From contig JALORT010000010.1 in assembly GCA_025458755.1 (NCBI GenBank), forward strand, positions 1-13,914: a stretch of DNA of 13,914 bases, written 5' to 3'. The stretch's first letter is position 1; each line of letters begins with the position of its first letter. Positions 1 to 8,178 of this stretch are shown piece by piece. Both the position numbers and the translations under genes were made by a program. The notes beneath the pieces were generated by a model. That model was not told the DNA's origin, did not search any database, and was given only the letters and a program-made list of their open reading frames with translations. Source of the stretch: Methylotetracoccus sp. GTDB taxonomy: Bacteria > Pseudomonadota > Gammaproteobacteria > Methylococcales > Methylococcaceae.

Positions 1-984
1 CGCGATCACGACGACAGAGCACCAGCCCACCAAGGTGATCGACAGCGTGCGGATATGTCCCAGCCGATCCTGAACTTGGCCGAAAGTGAAGGCGCCGATG
101 GCCGCGGTTAGATTCGTCACCAACAACAACAGCAGCGTTTGCTGGGTGTCGAAGCCCATCGCGACCTGGGCGTAAATCGCCGCCAGGCTGACGACCGCCT
201 GGATGCCCGCCTGATAGAAGACGATGCAGGTCAGAAAGCGCCATAGATCACGATAGCGCCGGGCATTCTTCAGTGTCGGGATCAGGCGTCCGAACGTCGC
301 GGCATAGAGTCCCGGCATCGCCCCGGACGGAATGGCACGTTCCTTGAGAATCAAAAATGTCGGGAGGCTGGCTAGCAGGAAAATCCCGGCCGTAATCAGC
401 ATCGTCGCGGGCACGGCAGCGTCTGCCGCGATGCCCCGCTGTTCCGCCCAGTGGATATACGCCAGGCAAAGCGCCAAGCTCAGCAGCCCGCCGAGATAGC
501 CGAGGCTCCAGCCCCAGCCGGAAATTTTCCCCATCCCTTCTTCCGAAGCCAGTTCCGGCAAAAACGCCGCGATGATGTTCTCGCCGCTGCCGAAGCAGAA
601 GTTGGACAGGATGATCAGCGCCACGCCGACGATCAGATCACCCTTCCCGACCAGGGCGAAGCCTGCGGTAAGCACCACGCACCCGATCGTCGTGGCGAAC
701 AGCACGCGCTTCTTCGCCGCATACGCATCCGCAAATGCGCCGAGCAAGGGCGCGGTGAACATGATCAGGAGGTACGAGACCGCGAGCGAACCCGTCCACG
801 CCAAGGTGCCCCAGTCGCTGCCCTCGGCGACGATATTGACGAAATAGGCGTTGAAGAGGGCGGTGATGACGACCGTGGTGTAGCTGGAATTCGCGAAGTC
901 GTACATTGCCCAAGACCACACCTCGATGACCCGCGTGCCGGGGGTCAGGATTGCGGCTTTCCGCTCCGATGCGGGCGGTGCCAT
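1..984 (-). CDS. MFS transporter, UMF1 family (3'-partial)
   Basis: My reading of the minus strand from the ATG at 984 stays open for 328 codons to the window edge, so the C-terminus is missing. The N-terminal segment WAMYDFANSSYTTVV, then alternating hydrophobic helices and a loop with GAFADAYAAKKR (the MFS A-like loop between helices 2 and 3), is the signature of the UMF1/Atg22-like branch of the major facilitator superfamily. About nine hydrophobic segments are visible. Proteins of this family sit in the inner membrane; the bacterial substrate is generally unknown, so none is assigned. It follows the lipocalin gene on the same strand after about 35 bases and may be co-transcribed with it. 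No strong Shine-Dalgarno sequence precedes the ATG, and the ATG at 998 is out of frame. The family assignment is good; the function is open. Confidence 0.85.
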   Translation of the reverse strand, partial: MAPPASERKAAILTPGTRVIEVWSWAMYDFANSSYTTVVITALFNAYFVNIVAEGSDWGTLAWTGSLAVSYLLIMFTAPLLGAFADAYAAKKRVLFATTIGCVVLTAGFALVGKGDLIVGVALIILSNFCFGSGENIIAAFLPELASEEGMGKISGWGWSLGYLGGLLSLALCLAYIHWAEQRGIAADAAVPATMLITAGIFLLASLPTFLILKERAIPSGAMPGLYAATFGRLIPTLKNARRYRDLWRFLTCIVFYQAGIQAVVSLAAIYAQVAMGFDTQQTLLLLLVTNLTAAIGAFTFGQVQDRLGHIRTLSITLVGWCSVVVIA

Positions 985-1019
985 TCCAGAGTGTTCATCC
1001 GGGGACGATCGGCCGGCCG

Positions 1020-1655
1020 TCACTTCGTCGCCTCTCCGGGCGCCGGCGTGGCTTCGGGCGGCGCGTGGCTCACGCGAACCAGCTTATCGGTATTGAAACC
1101 CCATACCTGCGCCTGATGCAGTAGCCCCTGCAGCACGTCTTCGGGCAGATGATCCTCGCGGGCGAGGATCCACAAATACGCGCGGGAAGGGCCGGTCAGC
1201 ATGGCATACCGATAATCCCGATCGACGGCCAAGATGTGGTACCCGCCGTAGAATGGACCGAAGAACGACACTTTCAGACTTCCGGTGTGGCGGTCGCCCA
1301 GGAATTTCGCTGTTCCCTCGGCTTCCTCCCAAGTCCGTTTGGCCGGGTTATAACCTCGGTTCAGCACGCGGATCGCGCCGTCGGGCCCCTCGGAGTATTC
1401 GGCGGTGACATTTTGCAGGCCCCGCTCGAAGGAGTGATCGAGGCGCGCGATCTCATACCAGGTCCCGAGATAGCGATTCACGTCGAAGCCGGTGACGGGC
1501 TGCAGACCTTCGGGAACCTTTGTACAGCCGGTGGCGAGCACGGTGAAGAGGCAAACGGCAAGAACGGTGCGCAAGTGCGCCAGCGCCGGAATGAGTTGGT
1601 GCAGTCGGGTACGGGACGAAAACGCGCTCATGGACCGATCGTCATGGTGAAACAT
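1020..1655 (-). CDS. blc: Blc-type outer-membrane lipoprotein lipocalin
   Basis: The 211-residue product has a basic start, a hydrophobic stretch and the lipobox LATGC with the lipidated Cys at residue 44, so it should be a lipoprotein. The lipocalin motif follows in YLGTWYEIARLDHSFERGL. Further blocks (NVTAEY, VLNRGYN, GTAKF, LKVSFFGPFYGGYHILAVD, YLWILAR) match the eight-stranded Blc barrel in order. Blc proteins bind lysophospholipids or fatty acids at the outer membrane. The C-terminus carries a Pro/Ala-rich tail. A second ATG at 1631 (residue 9) would still give a good signal peptide. A TATGAT -10-like box at 1662-1667 (minus) would place a transcript start near 1655, which favours the shorter form, but no matching -35 box was found. 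The gene lies just upstream of the MFS gene on the same strand. Confidence 0.88.
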   Translation of the reverse strand: MFHHDDRSMSAFSSRTRLHQLIPALAHLRTVLAVCLFTVLATGCTKVPEGLQPVTGFDVNRYLGTWYEIARLDHSFERGLQNVTAEYSEGPDGAIRVLNRGYNPAKRTWEEAEGTAKFLGDRHTGSLKVSFFGPFYGGYHILAVDRDYRYAMLTGPSRAYLWILAREDHLPEDVLQGLLHQAQVWGFNTDKLVRVSHAPPEATPAPGEATK

Positions 1656-1745
1656 CCAATGATCATAATAACTGAATCAGGATCGCGATGGCTGGCATGC
1701 TGTGATGTTCTGGATGCTCTTGGGAGAATCTTCCGGCGGCGCTAT

Positions 1746-2072
1746 TCACTCGGCCTTGCTTGGGTGGATCACGGTTTCTTGCTGATCTTTTTCACCCAAG
1801 TTATCCTCCCACGTGACGCGGACCAGGTCGCCTTCGGTTCCGCCTGCGAACTGAAATGCCAGGTGAGGGTCGCGTGACACCGCCGTGCTGAGCTGACAAT
1901 CGACGATTCGCTCGCCCTTATGTTCGACTGTCAGCCGTTTTATGTAATGGGGCGGTATGATGACGCCCGTATTCGGATCCCGCTGTCGTCCGGTATGCAT
2001 GGGATGCTGGATGAGGAGGCGCAATCGGGTTGTGCCGTCGGTCAGTTTGGCTCGAATTTTCGTTCTGGACAT
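1746..2072 (-). CDS. soxZ: Sulfur-carrier partner protein SoxZ
   Basis: From the ATG at 2072 the product has 108 residues, the normal size for SoxZ. It shows the family pattern: a basic strand (TKIRAKL), LLIQHPMHTGRQRD, IIPPHYIKRLTVEHKGERIVD, the AVSRDPHLAFQF segment and a final VRVTWEDNLGE strand. SoxZ pairs with SoxY in the periplasm to form the carrier to which sulfur intermediates are bound during thiosulfate oxidation. It has no signal peptide of its own, as in the family, and is expected to be exported bound to SoxY. The frame stays open upstream to a GTG at 2114 (adding MMMSPQRACERPFN), but homology begins at MSRTKIR, so I use 2072. No clear ribosome site helps decide. It lies back to back with soxY. 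Confidence 0.85.
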   Translation of the reverse strand: MSRTKIRAKLTDGTTRLRLLIQHPMHTGRQRDPNTGVIIPPHYIKRLTVEHKGERIVDCQLSTAVSRDPHLAFQFAGGTEGDLVRVTWEDNLGEKDQQETVIHPSKAE

Positions 2073-2156
2073 GTTGAATGGGCGTTCGCATGCTCGTTGG
2101 GGTGACATCATCACGGGACCCTGGTCGCCGGGAAAAAACGCCGAGCGAATGATGGC

Positions 2157-2627
2157 ATGACCCTATCCCGCCGCCGTTTCCTCTTTACCGCGTTAAGCCT
2201 CTTCGGTCTGAAAATCGGGTGCATGCTCGGTCTTATCAGCCTCCCGCGTGAGGCGGCCGCCGGAAAGTCCGCCTCCGATCCCGAACAGGACCGGTTCCAG
2301 GAAGCGATGGAACTCGAGCTCCGCGGCGCCGAGGCGGTGGAAAGTCCCGCCATCACACTGGAGGTCCCCGGTGTCGCGGAGGACGGCGCAATCGTTCCCA
2401 TTATGCTCGAGAGCCGTATCGCCGCGACGGATCGGTTGGTGCTGTTCGTCGAGAAGAATCCCTTTCCATTGATTGCCGCGTTCGAGTTTGCCGATCGGGC
2501 CGCGCCATCCGTCTCCTTGCGGATCAAAATGAACGAATCGTCCGCGGTGGTCGTTTTGGCGCGCGCCCGAGGGAAATACTACCGTACTGTGCAGTGGGTC
2601 CGCGTGGTCCGCGGCGGCTGCGGATAG
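2157..2627 (+). CDS. soxY: Thiosulfate-oxidation carrier protein SoxY
   Basis: The 156-residue protein opens with a twin-arginine signal (SRRRFL, residues 4-9) and a hydrophobic stretch ending near REAAAG, so it should be folded in the cytoplasm and exported by Tat, probably carrying SoxZ. The mature part has the SoxY immunoglobulin-like strands: SPAITLEVPGVAEDGAIVP, DRLVLFVEKNPFPLIAAFEF, SVSLRIKMNESSAVVVLARARGKYY. It ends in VRGGCG, the swinging-arm cysteine (C154) on which thiosulfate or sulfide sulfur is carried. The usual end is GGCGG; here the last glycine is absent because the stop follows GGA directly. Other Sox enzymes (SoxAX, SoxB, SoxCD) are not in the window. The gene is divergent from soxZ and convergent with mtiP, seven bases away. 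No strong ribosome site is visible before the ATG. Confidence 0.87.
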   Translation: MTLSRRRFLFTALSLFGLKIGCMLGLISLPREAAAGKSASDPEQDRFQEAMELELRGAEAVESPAITLEVPGVAEDGAIVPIMLESRIAATDRLVLFVEKNPFPLIAAFEFADRAAPSVSLRIKMNESSAVVVLARARGKYYRTVQWVRVVRGGCG

Positions 2628-2634
2628 GTCCGGA

Positions 2635-3929
<1,295 letters not shown>

Positions 3930-3932
3930 GCG

Positions 3933-4970
3933 TCAGGTTTCGTCGGTTAGGCGCTGCACGGCGGCAGACGCCTCTTGCCACGCTGTATCGGTTGGCAAGG
4001 CGTGTCGATCGATGCGGGATCGCCCTCGCACCATCAGCAGGCGGTTTGGGGTAGTCGGAGCGAAATCTCTTTGCACGGCGTCGAGAACGTCATCCACGTG
4101 GGTCGGGCTGTTGCATACCAAAACCATGTCGCAGCCGGCGGAAAGCGCAGCGCGTGCCCTTGCTGCCACGTCGCCGGCGAAGCCGGCACCGCCCATCGAC
4201 AGATCGTCGCTGAAAACAACGCCGCGAAACTTCAGGCGCTGCCGCAGAACATCGCCGATCCAGAACGGCGAAAACCCCGCGGGGTGTTCATCGCAGGCCG
4301 GGTAGAGGACATGAGCCGGCATGATCCCTTCGAGCCCGGCATCGATCAACGCGCGGAAGGGGACCAGATCGCGGCGTTCGATGTCTGCGAGACTGCGTTC
4401 GTCAATCGGCAGCGATTCGTGCGAATCTTCTCTGACCGCCCCGTGGCCAGGGAAATGTTTGCCCACGCCAGCCATGCCGGCACGCCGCATCCCTCTCAGA
4501 AATGCACCGGCAAGTTGCGTCACCTCATCCGGTGTTTCGGAAAAGGCACGATCACCAATGACCTGGCTGACATGGTTGTCGACGTCCAGCACCGGAGCGA
4601 AGCTAAAGTCGATATCGAAAGATCGGAGTTCCGCAGCCATCAGCCAACCGGCTGCTTCAGCAGCGTCGACGGAAAGGAGACCGGCATCCGAGGGAGCTCG
4701 GCGGTACACTGCGGCCGCCGGAAGGCGGGTGAAGCCTTCGCGAAACCGTTGGACCCGGCCACCTTCGTGATCTACGGCAATCAGAATCTGCGGACGGATT
4801 CGGCGAATGGTGCCCACCAAGCGCTCGAGTTGCTCAGGGTTCTCGTAGTTTCGCGAAAATAAAATAATTCCGCCCGCCGCGACGTGCTGAAGTTGGCATT
4901 CTTCCCGAGGCGTAAGTGCCAGCCCGGCGAGATCGAACATCACGGGGCCTAAAGGAAGGAAGACAGTCAT
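3933..4970 (-). CDS. nagZ: Beta-N-acetylhexosaminidase NagZ
   Basis: The 345-residue glycoside hydrolase family 3 enzyme removes GlcNAc from anhydromuropeptides in the cytoplasm during peptidoglycan recycling. Diagnostic blocks are IAVDHEGGRVQRFREGFTRLP (64-84), the mobile catalytic loop KHFPGHGAVREDSH (171-184, with the Asp182-His184 acid/base pair) and FSDDLSM (253-259), which carries the nucleophile Asp255. The start at 4970 is supported because GPVMFDL (8-14) aligns with the GPVMLDV at the start of the E. coli protein, so the later in-frame ATG at 4940 would cut conserved residues. It heads the minus-strand unit nagZ-hpt-mtiP. A TAAAAT box at 5005-5010 (minus) could be a -10 element, but I find no good -35 box. 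Confidence 0.95.
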   Translation of the reverse strand: MTVFLPLGPVMFDLAGLALTPREECQLQHVAAGGIILFSRNYENPEQLERLVGTIRRIRPQILIAVDHEGGRVQRFREGFTRLPAAAVYRRAPSDAGLLSVDAAEAAGWLMAAELRSFDIDFSFAPVLDVDNHVSQVIGDRAFSETPDEVTQLAGAFLRGMRRAGMAGVGKHFPGHGAVREDSHESLPIDERSLADIERRDLVPFRALIDAGLEGIMPAHVLYPACDEHPAGFSPFWIGDVLRQRLKFRGVVFSDDLSMGGAGFAGDVAARARAALSAGCDMVLVCNSPTHVDDVLDAVQRDFAPTTPNRLLMVRGRSRIDRHALPTDTAWQEASAAVQRLTDET

Positions 4971-5153
4971 AGAATTCTAAACGGGTTGACAAATCAATTG
5001 AGCCATTTTACCCGATTGCCTGATGACCGGAGAGTTCGGTCTCTGCTCTGATGGCCTCCAGGTCGGGTTTGCCCGCGCTGAGCCGACGAAATCTCGCCAA
5101 GCCTCCGCAGTGACAGCCTCAACGACTGGACGGCGGCTTGCTTGGTGGTCGAG

Positions 5154-5183
5154 ATGACAGGCGGGGACGTTTTTTGATTAAAT
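5154..5183 (+). promoter_or_regulatory. Possible sigma70 promoter for hfq
   Basis: ATGACA at 5154-5159 matches the -35 consensus at five of six bases. It is followed after 18 bases by TTAAAT (5178-5183), four of six to the -10 consensus. A transcript would start near 5190, giving an hfq leader of about 50 bases. The match is modest and rests on inspection only. Confidence 0.3.
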
Positions 5184-5229
5184 AGTCGGCGTGAGTCGAA
5201 GCACAATACGCTGCACCCAAAAAAATCAT

Positions 5230-5237
5230 AAGGAGAG
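5230..5237 (+). promoter_or_regulatory. Strong Shine-Dalgarno site of hfq
   Basis: AAGGAGAG sits five bases before the hfq ATG at 5243 and is the clearest ribosome-binding site in the window. It fixes the hfq start. Confidence 0.75.
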
Positions 5238-5242
5238 ATCGG

Positions 5243-5494
5243 ATGTCGAAAGGGCAAAACTTGCAGGATCCCTTCCTGAACGCTCTGCGTAAAGAGCATA
5301 TTCCAGTCTCAATCTATTTGGTCAACGGTATCAAATTGCAGGGCAAAATCGACTCCTTCGATCAGTACGTTATCATGCTGAAGAACACGATCAGCCAGAT
5401 GGTTTACAAGCATGCGATATCGACTATCGTGCCCGCTCGGCAGGTGCGTCTACCGCACGGTGACGAAGCCGGGTCGGAGGCTGAGGACGGTTGA
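5243..5494 (+). CDS. hfq: RNA chaperone Hfq
   Basis: The 83-residue Sm-like protein forms a hexameric ring that pairs small RNAs with mRNAs. Sm1 ([20 protein letters not shown], 21-40) and Sm2 with the invariant YKHAIS (55-60) are complete. Proximal-face residues Q8, D9, K56 and H57 are present, as are distal-face Y25 and K31. The lateral rim patch reads R16-K17-E18-H19 instead of the R-R-E-R of E. coli. The C-terminus is short (about 15 residues after the core) and acidic ([10 protein letters not shown]), like the acidic tip that tunes RNA release in other Hfq proteins. hflX follows after 64 bases. The usual upstream neighbour miaA is absent; the gene on the left is nagZ, pointing away. Confidence 0.97.
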   Translation: MSKGQNLQDPFLNALRKEHIPVSIYLVNGIKLQGKIDSFDQYVIMLKNTISQMVYKHAISTIVPARQVRLPHGDEAGSEAEDG

Positions 5495-5558
5495 TGCATC
5501 ACGATGGCTGAACGCGGCAGCGGCGGGCCGGCACCGATTCTTGCGCGGAGCGTAAGCC

Positions 5559-6851
5559 TTGTTTGATCGTCCGACGGGCGGTGAGCGAACCGTGTTGGTT
5601 CATTTACAGACGCCCGGCGATTCGCAAGATCTGTCTGAACTTCAAGAACTTGCGATTTCAGCCGGAGCCGTACCGGTCGCTACGGTCACCGCTCGGCGCG
5701 CCACTCCCGATCCCCGCTATTATCTCGGCAGCGGCAAGGTTGAGGAACTCCAAGACATCGCTCGTGAGCATCGGGCTGGACTCGTGCTGTTCGATCAAGC
5801 CCTGACTCCCACTCAGGAACGCAACCTGGAAAAGGCTTTGAATACCCGGGTGGTCGATCGAACGGGCCTGATCTTGGACATCTTCGCGCAACGAGCGCAA
5901 AGCTTTGAAGGCAAGCTTCAGGTCGAGCTGGCGCAGCTTCGGCACCTTTCGACGCGGCTGGTTCGGGGGTGGACCCACTTGGAGCGGCAAAAGGGTGGAA
6001 TCGGCTTGCGCGGTCCGGGCGAAACGCAGTTGGAAACGGATAAGCGTCTTATCGCGAACCGGATTCGTCAGATCCAGAAGCGTCTGGAGAAAGTCGAGCA
6101 GCAGCGCAATCAGGGGCGTAACGCGAGAAGGAAGGCGTTCGCTCCGATCGTCGGGCTCGTCGGTTACACTAATGCCGGAAAATCGACGCTGTTTAACGTG
6201 TTGACGCAATCCAGCGTCCACGCGGCCGATCAGCTGTTTGCGACACTGGATCCGACGCTGAGAAGGCACGAGCTGCAGGGAAATCTCGGCCTGGTGGTTG
6301 CCGATACCGTAGGATTCATCCGTGACCTGCCCCATGAATTGATCGCGGCTTTCCGGTCGACCCTGCGAGAAGCGAGTGAAGCCGACCTCCTGCTGCATGT
6401 GATCGACGCCAGTGATCCGCGTGCGACGGAAAAAATCCTGGAAGTCAATGGCGTGCTCAACGAGATTGGAGCCGAGGCCGTTCCGCGAATCGAAGTGTTG
6501 AACAAGATCGACCGAGTGGAAGGCGCGGAACCCCGTTTCGAGCGTGACGCCCGTGGGGGTATCCATCGCGTCTGGCTGTCGGCTCGAAGCGGCGAGGGTC
6601 TTTTGATTCTGGAACGGGCCTTCGAAGAATTCTTCGGCACGCGCCGGATTAGGCGGGGCCTGCACGTCGGCTGCTCCGATGCGGCGTTGCGGGCCAAACT
6701 TTATCGCTCGGGGCGGGTCCTACGGGACGAGGCAGATGGCTGCGGTGGCTGGAACATGGAAGTCGAGATGGAACCTCGGGCTTGGTGTCTGCTTGTCAGG
6801 GAAGGTTACCTGGCGGATCGTCATGAGTGGGCCGAGGATGTCGCGGCTTGA
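5559..6851 (+). CDS. hflX: Ribosome-associated GTPase HflX
   Basis: The 430-residue GTPase splits or rescues stalled 70S ribosomes. The N-terminal HflX domain includes YYLGSGKVEEL, LFDQALTPTQERNLE and the highly conserved block from DRTGLILDIFAQRA through LVRGWTHLERQKGGIGLRGPGETQLE (about 100-159). The G domain follows: G1 GYTNAGKST (202-210), G2 region FATLDPT, G3 DTVGF (249-253), G4 NKID (315-318) and G5 in LSARSG. I use the TTG at 5559 because the product then starts MFDR and GGER-TVLVH, like E. coli HflX. A GGAG lies eight bases before it at 5547-5550. The length agrees with the family. It is co-directional with hfq and probably in the same transcript, which ends at the terminator at 6897-6927. 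Confidence 0.96.
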   Translation: MFDRPTGGERTVLVHLQTPGDSQDLSELQELAISAGAVPVATVTARRATPDPRYYLGSGKVEELQDIAREHRAGLVLFDQALTPTQERNLEKALNTRVVDRTGLILDIFAQRAQSFEGKLQVELAQLRHLSTRLVRGWTHLERQKGGIGLRGPGETQLETDKRLIANRIRQIQKRLEKVEQQRNQGRNARRKAFAPIVGLVGYTNAGKSTLFNVLTQSSVHAADQLFATLDPTLRRHELQGNLGLVVADTVGFIRDLPHELIAAFRSTLREASEADLLLHVIDASDPRATEKILEVNGVLNEIGAEAVPRIEVLNKIDRVEGAEPRFERDARGGIHRVWLSARSGEGLLILERAFEEFFGTRRIRRGLHVGCSDAALRAKLYRSGRVLRDEADGCGGWNMEVEMEPRAWCLLVREGYLADRHEWAEDVAA

Positions 6852-6896
6852 CTGGATGATGTGGGATTCGGCCGTGAGGCGGCATCATTAACAAGC

Positions 6897-6927
6897 GCCG
6901 GCCTACGCTGCCGGTCGTTTTTTTTTT
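6897..6927 (+). terminator. Rho-independent terminator after hflX
   Basis: CCGGC (6898-6902) pairs with GCCGG (6910-6914) around a seven-base loop, extended by a G-T wobble pair. It is followed after two bases by a run of ten T (6918-6927). This is a textbook intrinsic terminator. It should end or attenuate hfq-hflX transcription before hflK. Confidence 0.82.
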
Positions 6928-6990
6928 GCACAGCGGGTAGTCGGAGCACCGTGCTTGGACCATCGCATACTTACGATGAGGAGCTAAACC

Positions 6991-8178
6991 ATGTCCTGGA
7001 ATGAACCGGGCAGCCCCAAGAAAGATCCCTGGAGCGGGCGAGATCAGCAGCCATCACCACCGGATTTGGAAGAAGTCCTGCGCTCCGTGCAGGATCGCAT
7101 CAACCGTTTATTCGGTGGAGGCCGGGGTTCCGGCCGATGGCCCGCTTCTCCCGGCCGCAGCCTTGGCTGGATCGCTGTGGCGATTGTGGCGCTCTGGGGC
7201 CTCACCGGCATCTACATCGTGCAGGAAGGTAACCGTGGTGTAGTGACACGTTTTGGTCGCTACGTGGAGACGACGATGCCTGGTCCGCACTGGCACATTC
7301 CGAAGCCCATCGAAAATGTGACGGTCGTCAATGTGGAGCAGCAGCGGATCATCGAAGTCGGGACACGGTCGGGTGCCAGGACTTCGCAGGAAACTGCCTC
7401 CGGAGAGGCGTTGATGTTGACTCAGGACGAGAACATCGTCGATGTCCATTTGACGGTGCAATACCAGATTAAGGACGCGAAAGACTATCTGTTCCGTGTC
7501 TTCTCGCCCGATGCGACGTTGAAGCAGGTGACGAAGAGCGCCCAGCGTGCGGTGATTGGAAAAAGCACGATGGACTTCGTATTGACCGAAGGCCGGAGTG
7601 AGATCGCCGAGGAAATCAAAAGCGAAGTGCAAAAAATCCTGGACGCCTACGAAACAGGTATTCGCGTCATCTCCGTCAACATGATGGATGCCCAACCCCC
7701 GGAGGAAGTGCAGCCGGCTTTCGCCGATGCGATCAAGGCGCGGGAAGACGAGCAGCGGTTGAAGAACGAAGCCGAAGCCTACGCGAATGAGGTGCTTCCC
7801 AAGGCCAGAGGCGCGGCTGCTCGTTTGACTCAGGAGGCGGAAGCCTATAAGCAACGTGTGACTGCTCGGGCGCAAGGTGAGGCGGGTCGTTTCAGCCAAC
7901 TGCTGGCCGAGTTCGAGAAGGCGCCGGAAGTCACCAGAGAGCGTCTCTATCTCGAGGCCATGCAGGACATCATGGGACGCGCCAACCTAAGCCTGATTGA
8001 CGTGAAAGGCAGCAATAACGTTTTCTACCTGCCGCTGGATAAGATGCATCGACGTCTCGACACGAGTGCGGCGCCGGGCGATGAGGAGCGCGCGTCCGCT
8101 GTTCAGGAGACCAGTGAAACGCCGTCCAAGGGCATGCGATCTGCGATCCGCGGGCGTGGCGAAGGGAGGGGTCAGTAA
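6991..8178 (+). CDS. hflK: FtsH-modulator membrane protein HflK
   Basis: The 395-residue protein is a stomatin/prohibitin (SPFH) family member that assembles with HflC into a large inner-membrane cage around the FtsH protease. The N-terminus starts MSWNEPG and is Gly/Pro-rich and soluble. One membrane helix lies at about 58-77 (LGWIAVAIVALWGLTGIYIV). The SPFH domain begins at EGNRGVVTRFGRYVETTMPGPH, and includes ALMLTQDENIVDVHLTVQYQI and the FRVFSPDATLKQV and AVIGKSTMDFVLTEGRSEI blocks. The helical region with ARENEQ-like KAREDEQRLKNEAEAYANEVLP follows. A GAGGAG ribosome site lies at 6978-6983. The stop overlaps the hflC start by one base (TAATG). The gene is cut off from hflX by a terminator, so a separate promoter in 6928-6975 is expected, though none is convincing by eye. 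Confidence 0.95.
   Translation: MSWNEPGSPKKDPWSGRDQQPSPPDLEEVLRSVQDRINRLFGGGRGSGRWPASPGRSLGWIAVAIVALWGLTGIYIVQEGNRGVVTRFGRYVETTMPGPHWHIPKPIENVTVVNVEQQRIIEVGTRSGARTSQETASGEALMLTQDENIVDVHLTVQYQIKDAKDYLFRVFSPDATLKQVTKSAQRAVIGKSTMDFVLTEGRSEIAEEIKSEVQKILDAYETGIRVISVNMMDAQPPEEVQPAFADAIKAREDEQRLKNEAEAYANEVLPKARGAAARLTQEAEAYKQRVTARAQGEAGRFSQLLAEFEKAPEVTRERLYLEAMQDIMGRANLSLIDVKGSNNVFYLPLDKMHRRLDTSAAPGDEERASAVQETSETPSKGMRSAIRGRGEGRGQ

Noticed and set aside
451..1116. 221-codon plus-strand ORF
   Set aside because: Antisense to the MFS transporter, whose helices and UMF1 motif are clear on the minus strand.
1149..1877. 242-codon plus-strand ORF
   Set aside because: Covers the lipocalin gene antisense and the 3' part of soxZ; no motifs of its own.
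4986..4991. Perfect TTGACA on the plus strand
   Set aside because: No acceptable -10 box lies 15-19 bases downstream, and the hexamer is far from hfq.
4994..5299. 101-codon minus-strand ORF across the nagZ-hfq gap
   Set aside because: It overlaps the hfq start and ribosome site, is rich in Arg/Ser, has no motif and no ribosome site, so it is probably chance.
5658..6665. 335-codon minus-strand ORF
   Set aside because: Antisense shadow of hflX, which has all its GTPase motifs in the plus frame.
7108..7899. 263-codon minus-strand ORF
   Set aside because: Antisense to hflK; no recognisable domain.
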